From Acinetobacter sp. (GTDB lineage: Bacteria; Pseudomonadota; Gammaproteobacteria; Pseudomonadales; Moraxellaceae), in assembly GCA_030152275.1 (NCBI GenBank), contig JASLHF010000247.1, positions 1-34,524 on the forward strand: 34,524 bases of DNA, in the 5' to 3' direction. Positions 24,487 through 33,213 of the stretch are shown piece by piece. The notes beneath the pieces were generated by a model. It was not told the DNA's origin. It made no database searches and worked only from the letters and a program-made list of their open reading frames with translations. A program made the translations under genes and the position numbers. Position 1 is the first letter of the stretch, and each line of letters starts with the position of its first letter.

Positions 24487-24557
24487 ATTGTGTAAATAGT
24501 ATTGCTATGCTGCAAAACGAACCTGCAAAGACTTAATATTTCGTCTTTCAAGTGAAT

Positions 24558-24587
24558 AAAAAGCCAATATTCGTATTGGCTTTTTTT
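24558..24587 (+). terminator. Rho-independent terminator of the DUF805 gene, UUCG loop
   Basis: A perfect 12-bp stem (24558-24569 with 24574-24585) has loop TTCG and a T-run through 24587. This is the same UUCG-loop design as the frmA terminator. Confidence 0.93.
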
Positions 24588-24623
24588 ATGCATGACCACT
24601 TATCTCAGACATTCCATATTCAC

Positions 24624-24652
24624 TTGAACATTAAAATGAAAAGGCGTACAGT
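24624..24652 (+). promoter_or_regulatory. Candidate promoter of the second marR-MFS operon
   Basis: TTGAAC (24624-24629), a 17-bp spacer and TACAGT (24647-24652) predict a start near 24659 and a leader of about 26 nt. Confidence 0.5.
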
Positions 24653-24672
24653 TGCCTTAAATTTAGTTACCC

Positions 24673-24682
24673 TAGTTAACTA
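24673..24682. promoter_or_regulatory. 10-bp palindrome TAGTTAACTA, candidate MarR operator
   Basis: A perfect palindrome 2 bp before the MarR start codon. An extra TAGTTA half-site lies at 24664-24669. Its position downstream of the predicted start site would allow autorepression. Confidence 0.4.
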
Positions 24683-24684
24683 TC

Positions 24685-25119
24685 ATGAATTCTCTACTCG
24701 GATTTCGTTCTTCATTATTGCGCTGTGCACGTATGATGAGTGACGAAGTCAACACCATCCTCCTTCCACATCAACTGAATTATTCCCTATGGCAAGTCAT
24801 GTTTGTGATACAAGAGAAAAATGGCTGTACTTCTATTGAAATGGCTGAACATCTAAATGTTTCCAAACCCGCCATTGCCAAACGCACACATGCGCTGATG
24901 CAAATGGATATTGTGGCTCAAGTTAAAACCGATGATAAACGACAGAAAAAATTGGTGTTGACCGCCAGCGGTAAAATGCTTTATCACCGGTGTGCTGCGC
25001 AAATTGACGAGTTTGAACAGCGTCTGCTGGCCCCGTATGCATCAGCCAAAATTCATGATGCTTTAGAACTGATCCATCAACTTATGCGAAGCTTAGAGTC
25101 GCAAAAAAACAGGTCATGA
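24685..25119 (+). CDS. MarR-family transcriptional regulator (second)
   Basis: A 144-aa MarR protein with a winged helix-turn-helix at about residues 45-100: CTSIEMAEHLNVSKPAIAK is the HTH and TDDKRQKKLVLTASG the wing. It overlaps the MFS gene by 4 bp (ATGA), the same arrangement as the MarR/Bcr pair at 15899-17556, but the two MarR proteins are clearly different in sequence. It most likely represses its own operon. No ribosome site is visible in the short leader. Ligand unknown. Confidence 0.92.
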   Translation: MNSLLGFRSSLLRCARMMSDEVNTILLPHQLNYSLWQVMFVIQEKNGCTSIEMAEHLNVSKPAIAKRTHALMQMDIVAQVKTDDKRQKKLVLTASGKMLYHRCAAQIDEFEQRLLAPYASAKIHDALELIHQLMRSLESQKNRS

Positions 25120-26330
25120 AAATGAATGCTCAAGCGCCCTTATGGACTAAAAATTTTATTTTGGTCAGCGCAATCAATTTCCAGCTGGTATTGATTTTTT
25201 ACTTGCTGGTTGTGGTCATTGTTGGCTATGCCGTTGCAGAATTAGGTGCATCTACCGCAGAAGCCGGTTTGGTATCTGGCCTGTTTATTGTCGGGACTTT
25301 AGTTGGGCGTTTGCTGGTGGGCCAGTTTTTGGAACGCTTTGGCCGTAAAACAACTTTGATTGAGGGCCTAATTGGCTTTTTGCTGTTCTCATTTTTGTAC
25401 TTTATTCATTTTGGCGTAGGCATGCTGCTGTTTGTGCGCTTTATGCATGGCTTTATGATGGGAGTTGCCTCATCTGTGCTGGGCACCATTATTGCGCAAA
25501 TCCTGCCGCCCGCCAGGCGCGGTGAAGGCATCGGCTATTACAGCATGAGCAGCACTTTAGGTACGGCTATTGGCCCTTTCCTTGCAATTTGGATGATGCT
25601 GCATATTGGCTACCACGCGATTTTTATTGTCGCAAGCGCTATTGCTATCAGCTGTTTAGCCGTCGCACTCATGATCCAAGTGCCAAATTTACCGCAAACT
25701 GCTAATAGTATAGCTGGCGCTGCCACAGCCGCAAAACCCAGCCTGCTTTCACGGTTTGTTGAAGCCAAAGCGCTGCCAATTTCGTTCATTATGCTGCTGG
25801 CGTCTATCTGCTATTCAGGCGTGCTGTCATTTATTAACTTCTATGCCAAAGAGATTGATTTGGTGCAAACCGCTTCATTTTTCTTTTTAATGTATGCCAT
25901 CGCAATTTTAATTTCACGCCCAATTACAGGCCCGCTTATGGACCGTAAAGGCCCGAATATCATAATGTACCCAGCCTTTATCATCATGGGCTTCTCATTA
26001 ATTTTGCTCAGTTTTGCACATAGTTCATGGATGCTGCTGCTCTGTGCGGCTTTACTCGGCTTTGGCTACGGCAACATTCAGTCGGTCTGCCAAACCATTG
26101 CCGTGAAAAGTACATCTATTGAGCGGATGGGCTTTGCCACCACCACCTTCTTTATATTTTTAGATGCTGGCTTAGGTTTCGGCCCTTATTTTATTGGCAA
26201 ATCTTTAGACTATATTGGCTATTCAGAACTGTATCTATACAGTGCCTTCGCCGCCTTTTCCTGCATTGCTGTTTATTTTCTGCTGCATGGCCGCCAAGCC
26301 TCAAAAAGCGCAGTGACACCCAAAGCCTAA
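25116..26330 (+). CDS. MFS transporter (probable drug/metabolite efflux)
   Basis: A 404-aa major facilitator protein with about 12 hydrophobic segments. Motif A is GQFLERFGRKTTL at residues 69-81. The second-half counterpart is GPLMDRKGPN. The loop ARRGEGIGYYSMSSTLGTAIGP (its first half matches many YfcJ/arabinose-efflux-like exporters) lies after segment four. Substrate unknown. Coupled by a 4-bp overlap to the MarR gene. Met1 and Met3 are both possible starts. It ends at the palindrome at 26479-26506, about 150 bp downstream. Confidence 0.9.
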   Translation: MKMNAQAPLWTKNFILVSAINFQLVLIFYLLVVVIVGYAVAELGASTAEAGLVSGLFIVGTLVGRLLVGQFLERFGRKTTLIEGLIGFLLFSFLYFIHFGVGMLLFVRFMHGFMMGVASSVLGTIIAQILPPARRGEGIGYYSMSSTLGTAIGPFLAIWMMLHIGYHAIFIVASAIAISCLAVALMIQVPNLPQTANSIAGAATAAKPSLLSRFVEAKALPISFIMLLASICYSGVLSFINFYAKEIDLVQTASFFFLMYAIAILISRPITGPLMDRKGPNIIMYPAFIIMGFSLILLSFAHSSWMLLLCAALLGFGYGNIQSVCQTIAVKSTSIERMGFATTTFFIFLDAGLGFGPYFIGKSLDYIGYSELYLYSAFAAFSCIAVYFLLHGRQASKSAVTPKA

Positions 26331-26478
26331 TGCTGTGAAACGCATGGTTTTCTTAATCATAGAATAAGACCATGCAAATAGAAACTTTAGCCTTATAGTG
26401 AATATTTAAAGCCTTTTTAAATGTTCACCTCACTATTCAATTCTAAGCATGACTATGGACACAGTGAATAAGTGCTTA

Positions 26479-26506
26479 AAAAAAGACTGCCTAGGCAGTC
26501 TTTTTT
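26479..26506. terminator. Bidirectional terminator between MFS and nitroreductase genes
   Basis: A perfect 28-bp palindrome: six A, GACTGCCT, AGGCAGTC, six T. It folds as a 12-bp stem with a CTAG loop on either strand and has U-runs both ways. It separates two converging genes. Confidence 0.93.
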
Positions 26507-26550
26507 ATTTATCTCAGCGTGACTGTTAGATAAAAGCAGCATCTGCCTAA

Positions 26551-27153
26551 TTATTGAAATACACGGAAACGCACAGCATCATCCATATAGCCTTTATCTG
26601 GAGCTTCACCTTCCACAGAGCCAAATACAAGCTGCGCACGTAATTTCCAGTTCTCTGGAATATCCCATTCTTTATGCACTTGCACATCTACAATTGGATT
26701 GTAATGCTGTAAAGATGCCCCCAGACCTTCTGTGTGCAATGCAGTCCACACGGAAAATTGTGCTATAGCAGTAGAATGCTCAGCCCAAACTGGGAAGTTG
26801 TCGGCATACGATGGGAACTGTTCTTGCAGACCTTTGACTACGTTTTGGTCTTCAAAAAACAGTACAGTTCCTACACCTGCAGCAAAGCTTGCAATTTTAG
26901 CTTCAGTTTTTGCAGCGCTTTCAGCATCTTTTGCATAAGCTTTTAATTGGTCCGCTACGAAGCCCCAAAATTTTTCGCTTTCTCCATTGAACAGAATCAC
27001 TGCACGTGAAGACTGTGAGTTAAAAGATGATGGACTTTGCTTAATTGCATTTTTAATCAAATCAGTTAAATACTCAGGTGTTTGCTGGGTATTTTTACCA
27101 ATCGCATAAATTGTGCGGCGTTTTGAAATCAAGTCAATAAACTGATTTGACAT
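26551..27153 (-). CDS. Nitroreductase family protein (Frm2/Hbn1-like)
   Basis: A 200-aa FMN-dependent nitroreductase-fold protein. The N-terminal SKRRTIYAIGKNTQQ segment is characteristic of the Frm2/Hbn1-like branch known from yeasts and bacteria, which is linked to oxidative and lipid stress. A basic FMN-contact region and the C-terminal VFGSVEGEAPDKGY segment follow. I placed the start at 27153, 21 codons inside the longest frame, because AAAGGAA lies just ahead of that ATG. The upstream part instead forms a leader with a GC hairpin (27180-27193). Nested inverted repeats at 27219-27268 suggest regulation. Confidence 0.88.
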   Translation of the reverse strand: MSNQFIDLISKRRTIYAIGKNTQQTPEYLTDLIKNAIKQSPSSFNSQSSRAVILFNGESEKFWGFVADQLKAYAKDAESAAKTEAKIASFAAGVGTVLFFEDQNVVKGLQEQFPSYADNFPVWAEHSTAIAQFSVWTALHTEGLGASLQHYNPIVDVQVHKEWDIPENWKLRAQLVFGSVEGEAPDKGYMDDAVRFRVFQ

Positions 27154-27218
27154 AATGAGTTCCTTTGCATGTTCTTTAGCAGCCTTCCGGCTGTAACGTA
27201 GGCGAAAGAAATGCAAAA

Positions 27219-27268
27219 TGCATATCTTTCAGGGAGATTTATCGATGATAAACGCCTAAAGATATGCA
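27219..27268. promoter_or_regulatory. Nested inverted repeats upstream of the nitroreductase
   Basis: An outer 11-bp dyad (TGCATATCTTT at 27219-27229 and AAAGATATGCA at 27258-27268) encloses a perfect inner dyad TTTATC-GAT-GATAAA (27238-27252). Their centres lie within 2 bp of each other. This could be a double operator or, in RNA, a long stem-loop in the 5' leader. Confidence 0.75.
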
Positions 27269-27364
27269 AATTTAATGTCATATTCCAGCAATTGCGGCTT
27301 ATTTTTTAAGCATTTAATATATTTAATCTTCATAAAATATACTCAGGGTTTCACCGCAGCGCAT

Positions 27365-27396
27365 AAAAAAATCCCTCATTTAAATAAGGGATTTTT
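27365..27396 (-). terminator. Terminator of the 163-aa gene
   Basis: AAAAATCCCT (27367-27376) pairs with AGGGATTTTT (27387-27396), with a further ATTT/AAAT pairing inside the loop. Read on the minus strand, a T-run follows the stem. It lies about 30 bp after the stop codon. Confidence 0.85.
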
Positions 27397-27425
27397 ACCA
27401 GATGCTTTTGAGTGCAATACTTAAC

Positions 27426-27917
27426 TTAGAAAGATGCTTGCAAAACTTTAGCCGAAACTTTAGCTTTCCATAAATCACGTAAAGTCGGTAAGTAAAATTT
27501 CTCACCCAATTCCACTAATTCTGCATCAATAAGGCCATGCACTTCATGCAAAAATAGATAATCCAAATCAACGGCTGTCAGCGTGGGCTGTGACTTCGAC
27601 AATTCTTTACGCTTTTGCTGTCCTTTCATCACCAGCTGATCGGCAAATTTACGGTCTTTATATTGAGCAATGGCATTTAAGCGAAGTTCGGTCAATCCCC
27701 AGCCGCTGAGCAGCAATTTAAAAACTTCTAAATCTTGAACTGTTGATTCCCAAGTCATCTCTTCCAAATTTTCATTTTCTGGAAGCACTGGCAGCATCAA
27801 CTCCATGACACTTGGAAAAATCTTTTTAAAATTGAGAACAAATTTAACAGGATGCTCACCTGGATAGTCCTTAAATTGCACTTTCTTTTGAACATCAGTC
27901 AAATAAATATCGAACAT
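27426..27917 (-). CDS. Hypothetical protein, 163 aa
   Basis: I do not recognise a family. The product is a soluble, charged protein with no signal peptide, membrane segment or cysteine. The N-terminal third is beta-like (FDIYLTDVQKKVQFKDY, then HPVKFVLNFKKIF). The rest is probably helical, with an acidic segment (LPENENLEEMTWE, about 45-57) and a basic stretch (KGQQKRKELSKSQP, about 98-111). The C-terminal HEVHGLIDAELVELGEKFY helix is acidic. It has its own terminator and a 630-bp gene-free region on the upstream side, so it is transcribed alone. No context clue to function. Confidence 0.78.
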   Translation of the reverse strand: MFDIYLTDVQKKVQFKDYPGEHPVKFVLNFKKIFPSVMELMLPVLPENENLEEMTWESTVQDLEVFKLLLSGWGLTELRLNAIAQYKDRKFADQLVMKGQQKRKELSKSQPTLTAVDLDYLFLHEVHGLIDAELVELGEKFYLPTLRDLWKAKVSAKVLQASF

Positions 27918-28547
27918 TAAAAATAACCTTATCTAAAACACTGCTTTAATACTTCCGCGCAATGGAAATGCAAAATCAAAACAGAAAACGAAACGTATTT
28001 TAGCAACTACAGCACTTTATTCATACTATAGACTTCTGCTTCAGTTAGCAGGTAAAGCTTTTATTGGAATTACAGGCGCTTTATTCTAAACCTTTTTGCT
28101 TTCTTTACCCTAAATGCAATTGAATATTGGAATACAATAGCTATAGATTTCTTTATATTGCCTCAATTAGGCGAGACTTAGTTCTTATACACTGAAATAG
28201 CGTCTTACTTTTAAATAAGTATTTATTTACCTAGAGCTTATGTGACACAAAATATTTTTAGCATATTATTTCTTATTAAACGATGGGGAATCTTCATAGA
28301 CGGGAAGATTGATAATCGAGCAAATTAAACACATATCACTTTGTATTTATTGAAAATATTATAATTTTTTCATCGTACTGCGAATTAGATCTCAGCGCAA
28401 AAACACATCACTTAAATGTTAATACACCAGTTGCTCAGCCTAGCCTTAAAATAATCAAGAGCATATTTTAGAAATCTTAAATTCATACCTTGCTAACACT
28501 ATAACATCAGTATCCGGCCGAAATTATTTCAGCCGGATACGCTCAAT
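27918..28547. other. 630-bp intergenic region between the 163-aa gene and fumC
   Basis: Very AT-rich, with stops in all frames. Its right end holds the hairpin after fumC (28510-28540). I see no small gene, tRNA or repeat family in the rest. Length leaves room for a small RNA, but nothing in the sequence proves one. Confidence 0.65.
28510..28540 (-). terminator. Hairpin after fumC, candidate terminator
   Basis: GTATCCGGC (28510-28518) pairs perfectly with GCCGGATAC (28532-28540). After one mismatch, GAAAT/ATTTC continues the stem inward. It begins 7 bp past the fumC stop codon, but the following minus-strand bases are only weakly T-rich. Confidence 0.6.
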
Positions 28548-29942
28548 TTACTTAGTATTCGGCGCGACCATTTGTTCAGGGCGTACCACTTCATCAAACT
28601 GCGCTTCGGTTACCAAGCCAAGCTCTACTGCAACCTGTTTCAATGTTTTACCTTCTTTATATGCAGTTTTTGCCACTTTGGCTGCATTTTCATAGCCAAT
28701 CACTGGGTTTAGAGCGGTAACCAGCATGAGCGAGTCATGCAAGAAATGATCAATTTTCTCACGGTTCGGTTCAATGCCTGACGCGCAGTGATCATTAAAG
28801 CTGTTGCAGGCATCACCTAAAAGCTGAATCGACTGGAGCAAGTTAAAAGCAATGACCGGCATAAACACGTTCAGTTCAAAGTTACCCGATGCGACTGCAA
28901 TGTTAATCGTTGTATCATTGCCCATTACCTGCGCAACCACCATTGTCATGGCTTCACTTTGCGTTGGATTGACTTTGCCGGGCATAATGCTGGAACCCGG
29001 TTCATTTTCCGGAATACGCAGCTCGCCAAAACCGCAGCGCGGCCCGCTCGCCAGCCAACGGATATCATTAGCAATTTTATTTAAACTTGCCGCCAATGTT
29101 TTCAAGGCGCCTGAAGCAAATACCGCAGCATCACGCCCTGCCAACGCTTCAAATTTATTAGGCGCAGTCACAAATGGCAGACCGGTCAGCTGCGCCAATT
29201 GTTCCGCTGCTTTTACTGCATAGTCTGGATGCGCATTTAAACCCGTACCGACAGCTGTACCGCCTAAAGGCAATTCATACAGCCCTGACAGTGCCTGCTG
29301 CAGTCGTTTTAAGCCATGATCCAGCTGTGAAACATAGCCGCTGAACTCTTGGCCTAAAGTGAGTGGCGTTGCATCCTGTAAGTGCGTCCGGCCAATTTTC
29401 ACAATTGATGAAAATTCTTCTGATTTCGCCTTTAAAGTGTCACGCAAGCGGCTGACTGCTGGAATCAGCAATTCATTAATTTGCAGGCTGGCTGCCACAT
29501 GGATCGCAGTTGGAAATGAGTCATTGGTCGACTGTGCACGGTTCACATGATCGTTTGGGTGCACCGGTTTTTGAGAACCTAAAGCATTGCCCAATTTTTG
29601 ATTGGCAATATTGGCAATCACTTCATTGCAGTTCATGTTGCTTTGAGTGCCTGAGCCGGTCTGCCACACGACCAGCGGAAATTGTGAATCCCACTGCCCT
29701 GAAATGACTTCTTCAGCAGCTCCAACAATATATTCAGACAATTCTTGCGGGATCTGATGCAATTCGGCATTGGTCATGGCCGCAGCTTTTTTTACCAAAC
29801 CCATCGCTCGAATCATGGGGCGTGGCAAGCGCTCGCCGCCAATTTTAAAATTTTGCAGACTGCGCTGTGTCTGCGCACCCCACATGGCTTCACTCGGAAC
29901 TTCCACATCACCCATGGTGTCATGTTCGATACGTGTTTGCAT
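28548..29942 (-). CDS. fumC: Class II fumarate hydratase (iron-independent fumarase)
   Basis: A 464-aa class II fumarase that interconverts fumarate and (S)-malate in the TCA cycle without an iron-sulfur cluster. The superfamily signature GSSIMPGKVNP is at residues 316-326, with the catalytic serine at 317/318 on the mobile loop. His187 in GRTHLQDATP and the substrate-binding SGTQSNMN segment (97-104) are present. Length is normal. Strong AAGGA...GAGG ribosome region. It is a single-gene unit with a Fur box over its predicted promoter. This fits its known role in other gammaproteobacteria as the fumarase used when iron is scarce or oxidative stress is high. Confidence 0.97.
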   Translation of the reverse strand: MQTRIEHDTMGDVEVPSEAMWGAQTQRSLQNFKIGGERLPRPMIRAMGLVKKAAAMTNAELHQIPQELSEYIVGAAEEVISGQWDSQFPLVVWQTGSGTQSNMNCNEVIANIANQKLGNALGSQKPVHPNDHVNRAQSTNDSFPTAIHVAASLQINELLIPAVSRLRDTLKAKSEEFSSIVKIGRTHLQDATPLTLGQEFSGYVSQLDHGLKRLQQALSGLYELPLGGTAVGTGLNAHPDYAVKAAEQLAQLTGLPFVTAPNKFEALAGRDAAVFASGALKTLAASLNKIANDIRWLASGPRCGFGELRIPENEPGSSIMPGKVNPTQSEAMTMVVAQVMGNDTTINIAVASGNFELNVFMPVIAFNLLQSIQLLGDACNSFNDHCASGIEPNREKIDHFLHDSLMLVTALNPVIGYENAAKVAKTAYKEGKTLKQVAVELGLVTEAQFDEVVRPEQMVAPNTK

Positions 29943-30040
29943 GTTGAAACCTCATTTCCTTGATTAATCTAAGTCATATAGACGATTTAATAATTGGCTT
30001 TAGCTGCTTAAAGCATGGCTGGCTACGGCTGATACTATTT

Positions 30041-30069
30041 AGTGTATGTAAGATTCTCACACATGTAAA
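30041..30069 (-). promoter_or_regulatory. Predicted sigma-70 promoter of fumC
   Basis: On the minus strand, TTTACA (30069-30064) and TACACT (30046-30041) are separated by exactly 17 bp. The predicted start is near 30034, giving a leader of about 90 nt. Confidence 0.6.
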
Positions 30070-30083
30070 TGATAATCATTTTT
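30065..30083. promoter_or_regulatory. Fur box overlapping the fumC -35 element
   Basis: The site agrees with the 19-bp Fur consensus at 15 positions and centres on AAATGATAATCATTT, a perfect 7-1-7 dyad. It overlaps the predicted -35 hexamer, so Fe-Fur would block RNA polymerase. Confidence 0.85.
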
Positions 30084-30677
30084 AATAGATTAAATAATTC
30101 CAATGCTGACGATTTAAAATATCACTGCTAAAAACATAAATAGCACGATCAGCTTTAGTGTGAAACTAATTTACGCTGATTCCTAGCGATCGCAGCAGCT
30201 TCACAACAAAGCGACACAGGCCCGTTATTTCCCTTATAAAATCGCATTGTTAAACTCTATTTAAGCGTGCTGCTAACATTCAATTGTCCATTTAATACAA
30301 GATTGACAATAATTGAACCCAAAAGGTTTCTGGGCATGGCACCTGATCTATTTTTAGTTTTTTTAAGCTTTAAAATCCTGACGATATATAGGAATTTTTA
30401 GTCATTACATGAGTGCAATATTCTATTTTACTAAGTCAAGCTTCCCAATATATCCATCACGGGCCAATCTATGCTTCTGGTCAATATAGAACCCGCGCAA
30501 ATGGCAAATATAGATTTTACACATTTCTAAATAAAAAACCGCCATGCACAGGACCTGCTGCACATAACGGTTGAATCATTTACTACAAATAGTCCAAGCA
30601 TCCACAAATAAGACATAACGCTTGAAAAATTAAGTGAAAATAGCGTTTATTTATATACTTTTGCTGGGCCTACAGTA

Positions 30678-33053
30678 CTATTGAATCGTTACTTTGACCG
30701 GTTTAGCAAAGAGATTATAGCTGTACGTATTATCCATTTTATAATTATAGCCCGGTAAGACCACAGCGGTGCCAGCTTGACTAAACGTTATTGAGTTATC
30801 ACTATTGACCACATATGCTGGTGAACCCGCGAGCACAGTATAACGGTTAGCCAGAGCGCTATAGTTAGCCCCAATACGCGGCGTTAAAGTCACGGGCAGC
30901 GTAAACGGCTGTCCTGCGGTGGCTTGTGCAGCCGAGGCAGACTGGATTTCGGTCACATAGGCTGATGCAAACTGCGAGTAATCTGTAGTGATGCCATAAG
31001 TGCCGGCAATATACAGCGCCTTAAAGCGGTTTTCATCATTCACAGTCCATGGCCAGACGGTAATCCCCCTGTGTTTAGCAGCTTCCAGAAATGCCGGTGT
31101 TACATTGCCATGTGCAGGATTGTAAGTAGATGAATTGTTTTGCACATCTTCTAATACTTTGCGCACATTGCGAAGCACATTGGCATAGGCCGGTACAGAG
31201 CTGGTTAGGTAGCCAGTGGATACCGTTGGCAACTGATCTTTCATGCGTGCAATTTGATTGCTGTCAAATGAAATGGTCACCACTTGATCTGCCGCGCCGT
31301 ATTGATCAATTTCAGCTTTCAGCTGCGGTATAAGTTTTTCATTGGCGCTTTTCAGTTCAATAAAATGCATGACATTTTTATTGTTTTTAAATTCTGTAAA
31401 ATATTCAGCCAACGTTGGAACTCGGTAGCCTTTATTCTTGGTCACCAGCTTCTGAACCTCAGCTAAAGTCATATCTTCAATATTGCCTTTACCTGTAGTA
31501 GTGCGGTCAACCGTACTGTCATGCATGATCACCAAATGATTGTCTTTGGTGATATAAATATCATTTTCAACTGCATCTGCACCTAGACTGACTGCTTTGC
31601 GTGCACCTTCCAGCGTATTTTCATCTTCAAGACTCGGTACGCCTCGATGTCCAACCACCAGCGGTTTGCGCAACAGTGTATTGGCAGGAAGTAAATTCAG
31701 CACGTCATTAAACATAGAAGCATTATTGGTAATAACACCGTTTACACCTGTTACTAAAGCGCCTGCAGCTTCCTCAGCAGAAGTGCCTGCTGATTCGCCC
31801 CAAACCGTAATCAGATATTTCTGCAGGCTGCTGACATCTTCACGATTCAATAAAGATGCAGGAACAATCACAATTTTAGCCATTGCATTATTCACTTGCT
31901 GGCTAACATTGAGAACGTCTGCAGAACTAAGTTTTTTACTGGCACGCAAATCTAGAACTGAACGAAGCATAGGTACTTCAGTACGCGCTTTACGCAGCAA
32001 TTCTGCATTATCCGACATTACCGCAATATCGCTGACATCCGCAGTTTTGGCCAGTTCTTTGAGCGCTGTGATCGTGGCTTCATCTTTGATTTTTAAAACG
32101 GGAATAGTATTTCGTTTTGCATCTGCTAAATATTGAGCGAGCGCTACTGCATTCCCGGCTGTATCCAGCATGTTTAACTGCTCATCCAATGTATAGAAAA
32201 CTTGGCTGCCCGCATTATTTTCCAGCGTAATTTTGCTGGTCATTTTTTGAATAATGGTTGGCGCCAAGGCAACTTGAGTATTTGGAGCCTGAACTGCCGT
32301 GCTTTGCGGCAAAGCTGGAAGCGCCGTCAGCTGTTCACTGACTTTGACATTTTTCACCTTCATGATCAGACCAGCTGCAGACAGTCCAATCCCCCCTTGA
32401 ACACTGTCTGCTGGCAGTTCAACATCCTCTAACAGGACATCATTTAAATATTGCTGCACACGGTTGCCATAGACAATGATTGTGGCTTTATAAGTTTTGG
32501 ATGAATCAATTTTTTCAGAGAATGGCGCTTTGTCCTCTACACTCCAAGAGTTATCGGTATTTTTTCGAGCAAATTCAGTGCCATTCGCGGCTGTAGCATC
32601 AGAACGGACAGCAAATTGATAGTATGGAAAATATGCCGGTGAAGAAGCCGCAGAGGCAGCGCGGTAGATGATGCTGCCCCAACGTGATGCATTGACCGGA
32701 TTCTCATAGCTAAATTCGACTTCAATGCGATAATTGCTTTGCGTTTGCAAACTCTCCGGCAGCATTACAATCGTCGGTGTTGTACTGTTAGCACGCCCAT
32801 CAATAATCAGCTGCTGATTCTCAATCGAAGCTTTTCCAGGGTTTGATGCAGATACTGCCCAACCGCTAGGCAAACTGCTAAGCTTAGCAAAATTTTCTTC
32901 CAGTAAAACTTTTGCGCCTGCTTCAGGCACTCCAGGATCAGGCTGTTCTGGGGCTGGATTTTCAATATTATTGTTATTTTGATCGTCCGATCCGCCACAC
33001 GCTGTTAAAGTCAGTGCCAAAACAATTGAAGACACTAATGCTGTATATTTCAT
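30678..33053 (-). CDS. Multidomain glycerophosphodiester phosphodiesterase lipoprotein
   Basis: A 791-aa lipoprotein: lipobox L-T-A-C with Cys19, then an N/D/P/E-rich linker to about residue 47. Residues 48-240 look like a concanavalin/DUF1080-type beta-sandwich (ENFAKLSSLPSGWAVS, later RVQQYLNDVLLEDVEL). Residues 265-450 resemble a degenerate GDPD-like barrel without catalytic residues. The active GDPD domain is about 465-690: His469/Arg470 in VVGHRG, Glu496 and Asp498 in AVENDIY, and His511 in VIMHD. A beta-rich tail follows. It would hydrolyse glycerophosphodiesters to glycerol-3-phosphate and alcohols on the cell envelope. It is far longer than standard GlpQ (about 350 aa). Single-gene transcript. 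Confidence 0.9.
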   Translation of the reverse strand: MKYTALVSSIVLALTLTACGGSDDQNNNNIENPAPEQPDPGVPEAGAKVLLEENFAKLSSLPSGWAVSASNPGKASIENQQLIIDGRANSTTPTIVMLPESLQTQSNYRIEVEFSYENPVNASRWGSIIYRAASAASSPAYFPYYQFAVRSDATAANGTEFARKNTDNSWSVEDKAPFSEKIDSSKTYKATIIVYGNRVQQYLNDVLLEDVELPADSVQGGIGLSAAGLIMKVKNVKVSEQLTALPALPQSTAVQAPNTQVALAPTIIQKMTSKITLENNAGSQVFYTLDEQLNMLDTAGNAVALAQYLADAKRNTIPVLKIKDEATITALKELAKTADVSDIAVMSDNAELLRKARTEVPMLRSVLDLRASKKLSSADVLNVSQQVNNAMAKIVIVPASLLNREDVSSLQKYLITVWGESAGTSAEEAAGALVTGVNGVITNNASMFNDVLNLLPANTLLRKPLVVGHRGVPSLEDENTLEGARKAVSLGADAVENDIYITKDNHLVIMHDSTVDRTTTGKGNIEDMTLAEVQKLVTKNKGYRVPTLAEYFTEFKNNKNVMHFIELKSANEKLIPQLKAEIDQYGAADQVVTISFDSNQIARMKDQLPTVSTGYLTSSVPAYANVLRNVRKVLEDVQNNSSTYNPAHGNVTPAFLEAAKHRGITVWPWTVNDENRFKALYIAGTYGITTDYSQFASAYVTEIQSASAAQATAGQPFTLPVTLTPRIGANYSALANRYTVLAGSPAYVVNSDNSITFSQAGTAVVLPGYNYKMDNTYSYNLFAKPVKVTIQ

Positions 33054-33213
33054 ACGATTTCTCTAATAAAAAGTGTACTCAACTTAAAATGCAGACATGA
33101 CAATCCCATTGAAGTTTGATGAAATTTTAAAGAATCTCGGTATGTATTACATTTTTTTAGGCTGTGAAAATTACATAATGATTTATATTAGAATTTCTGT
33201 TTAGGGTTCTAAG

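Larger units (their letters stand above)
29943..30677. other. 735-bp intergenic region upstream of fumC
   Basis: The first 145 bp hold the fumC leader, promoter and Fur box. The remaining roughly 590 bp up to the GDPD stop codon show no gene, repeat or clear terminator that I can support. Confidence 0.7.

Noticed and set aside
27154..27216. 21-codon N-terminal extension of the nitroreductase
   Set aside because: Contains a hairpin and the ribosome site for the ATG at 27153; the family starts at the MSNQF residue.
31597..32136. 179-codon frame antisense to the GDPD gene
   Set aside because: Lies wholly inside a well-supported gene with catalytic motifs; serine/threonine/alanine-rich shadow composition.
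33108..33125. Pho-box-like sequence upstream of the GDPD gene
   Set aside because: Only about 9 of 14 consensus positions match and no -10 element lies at the right distance.
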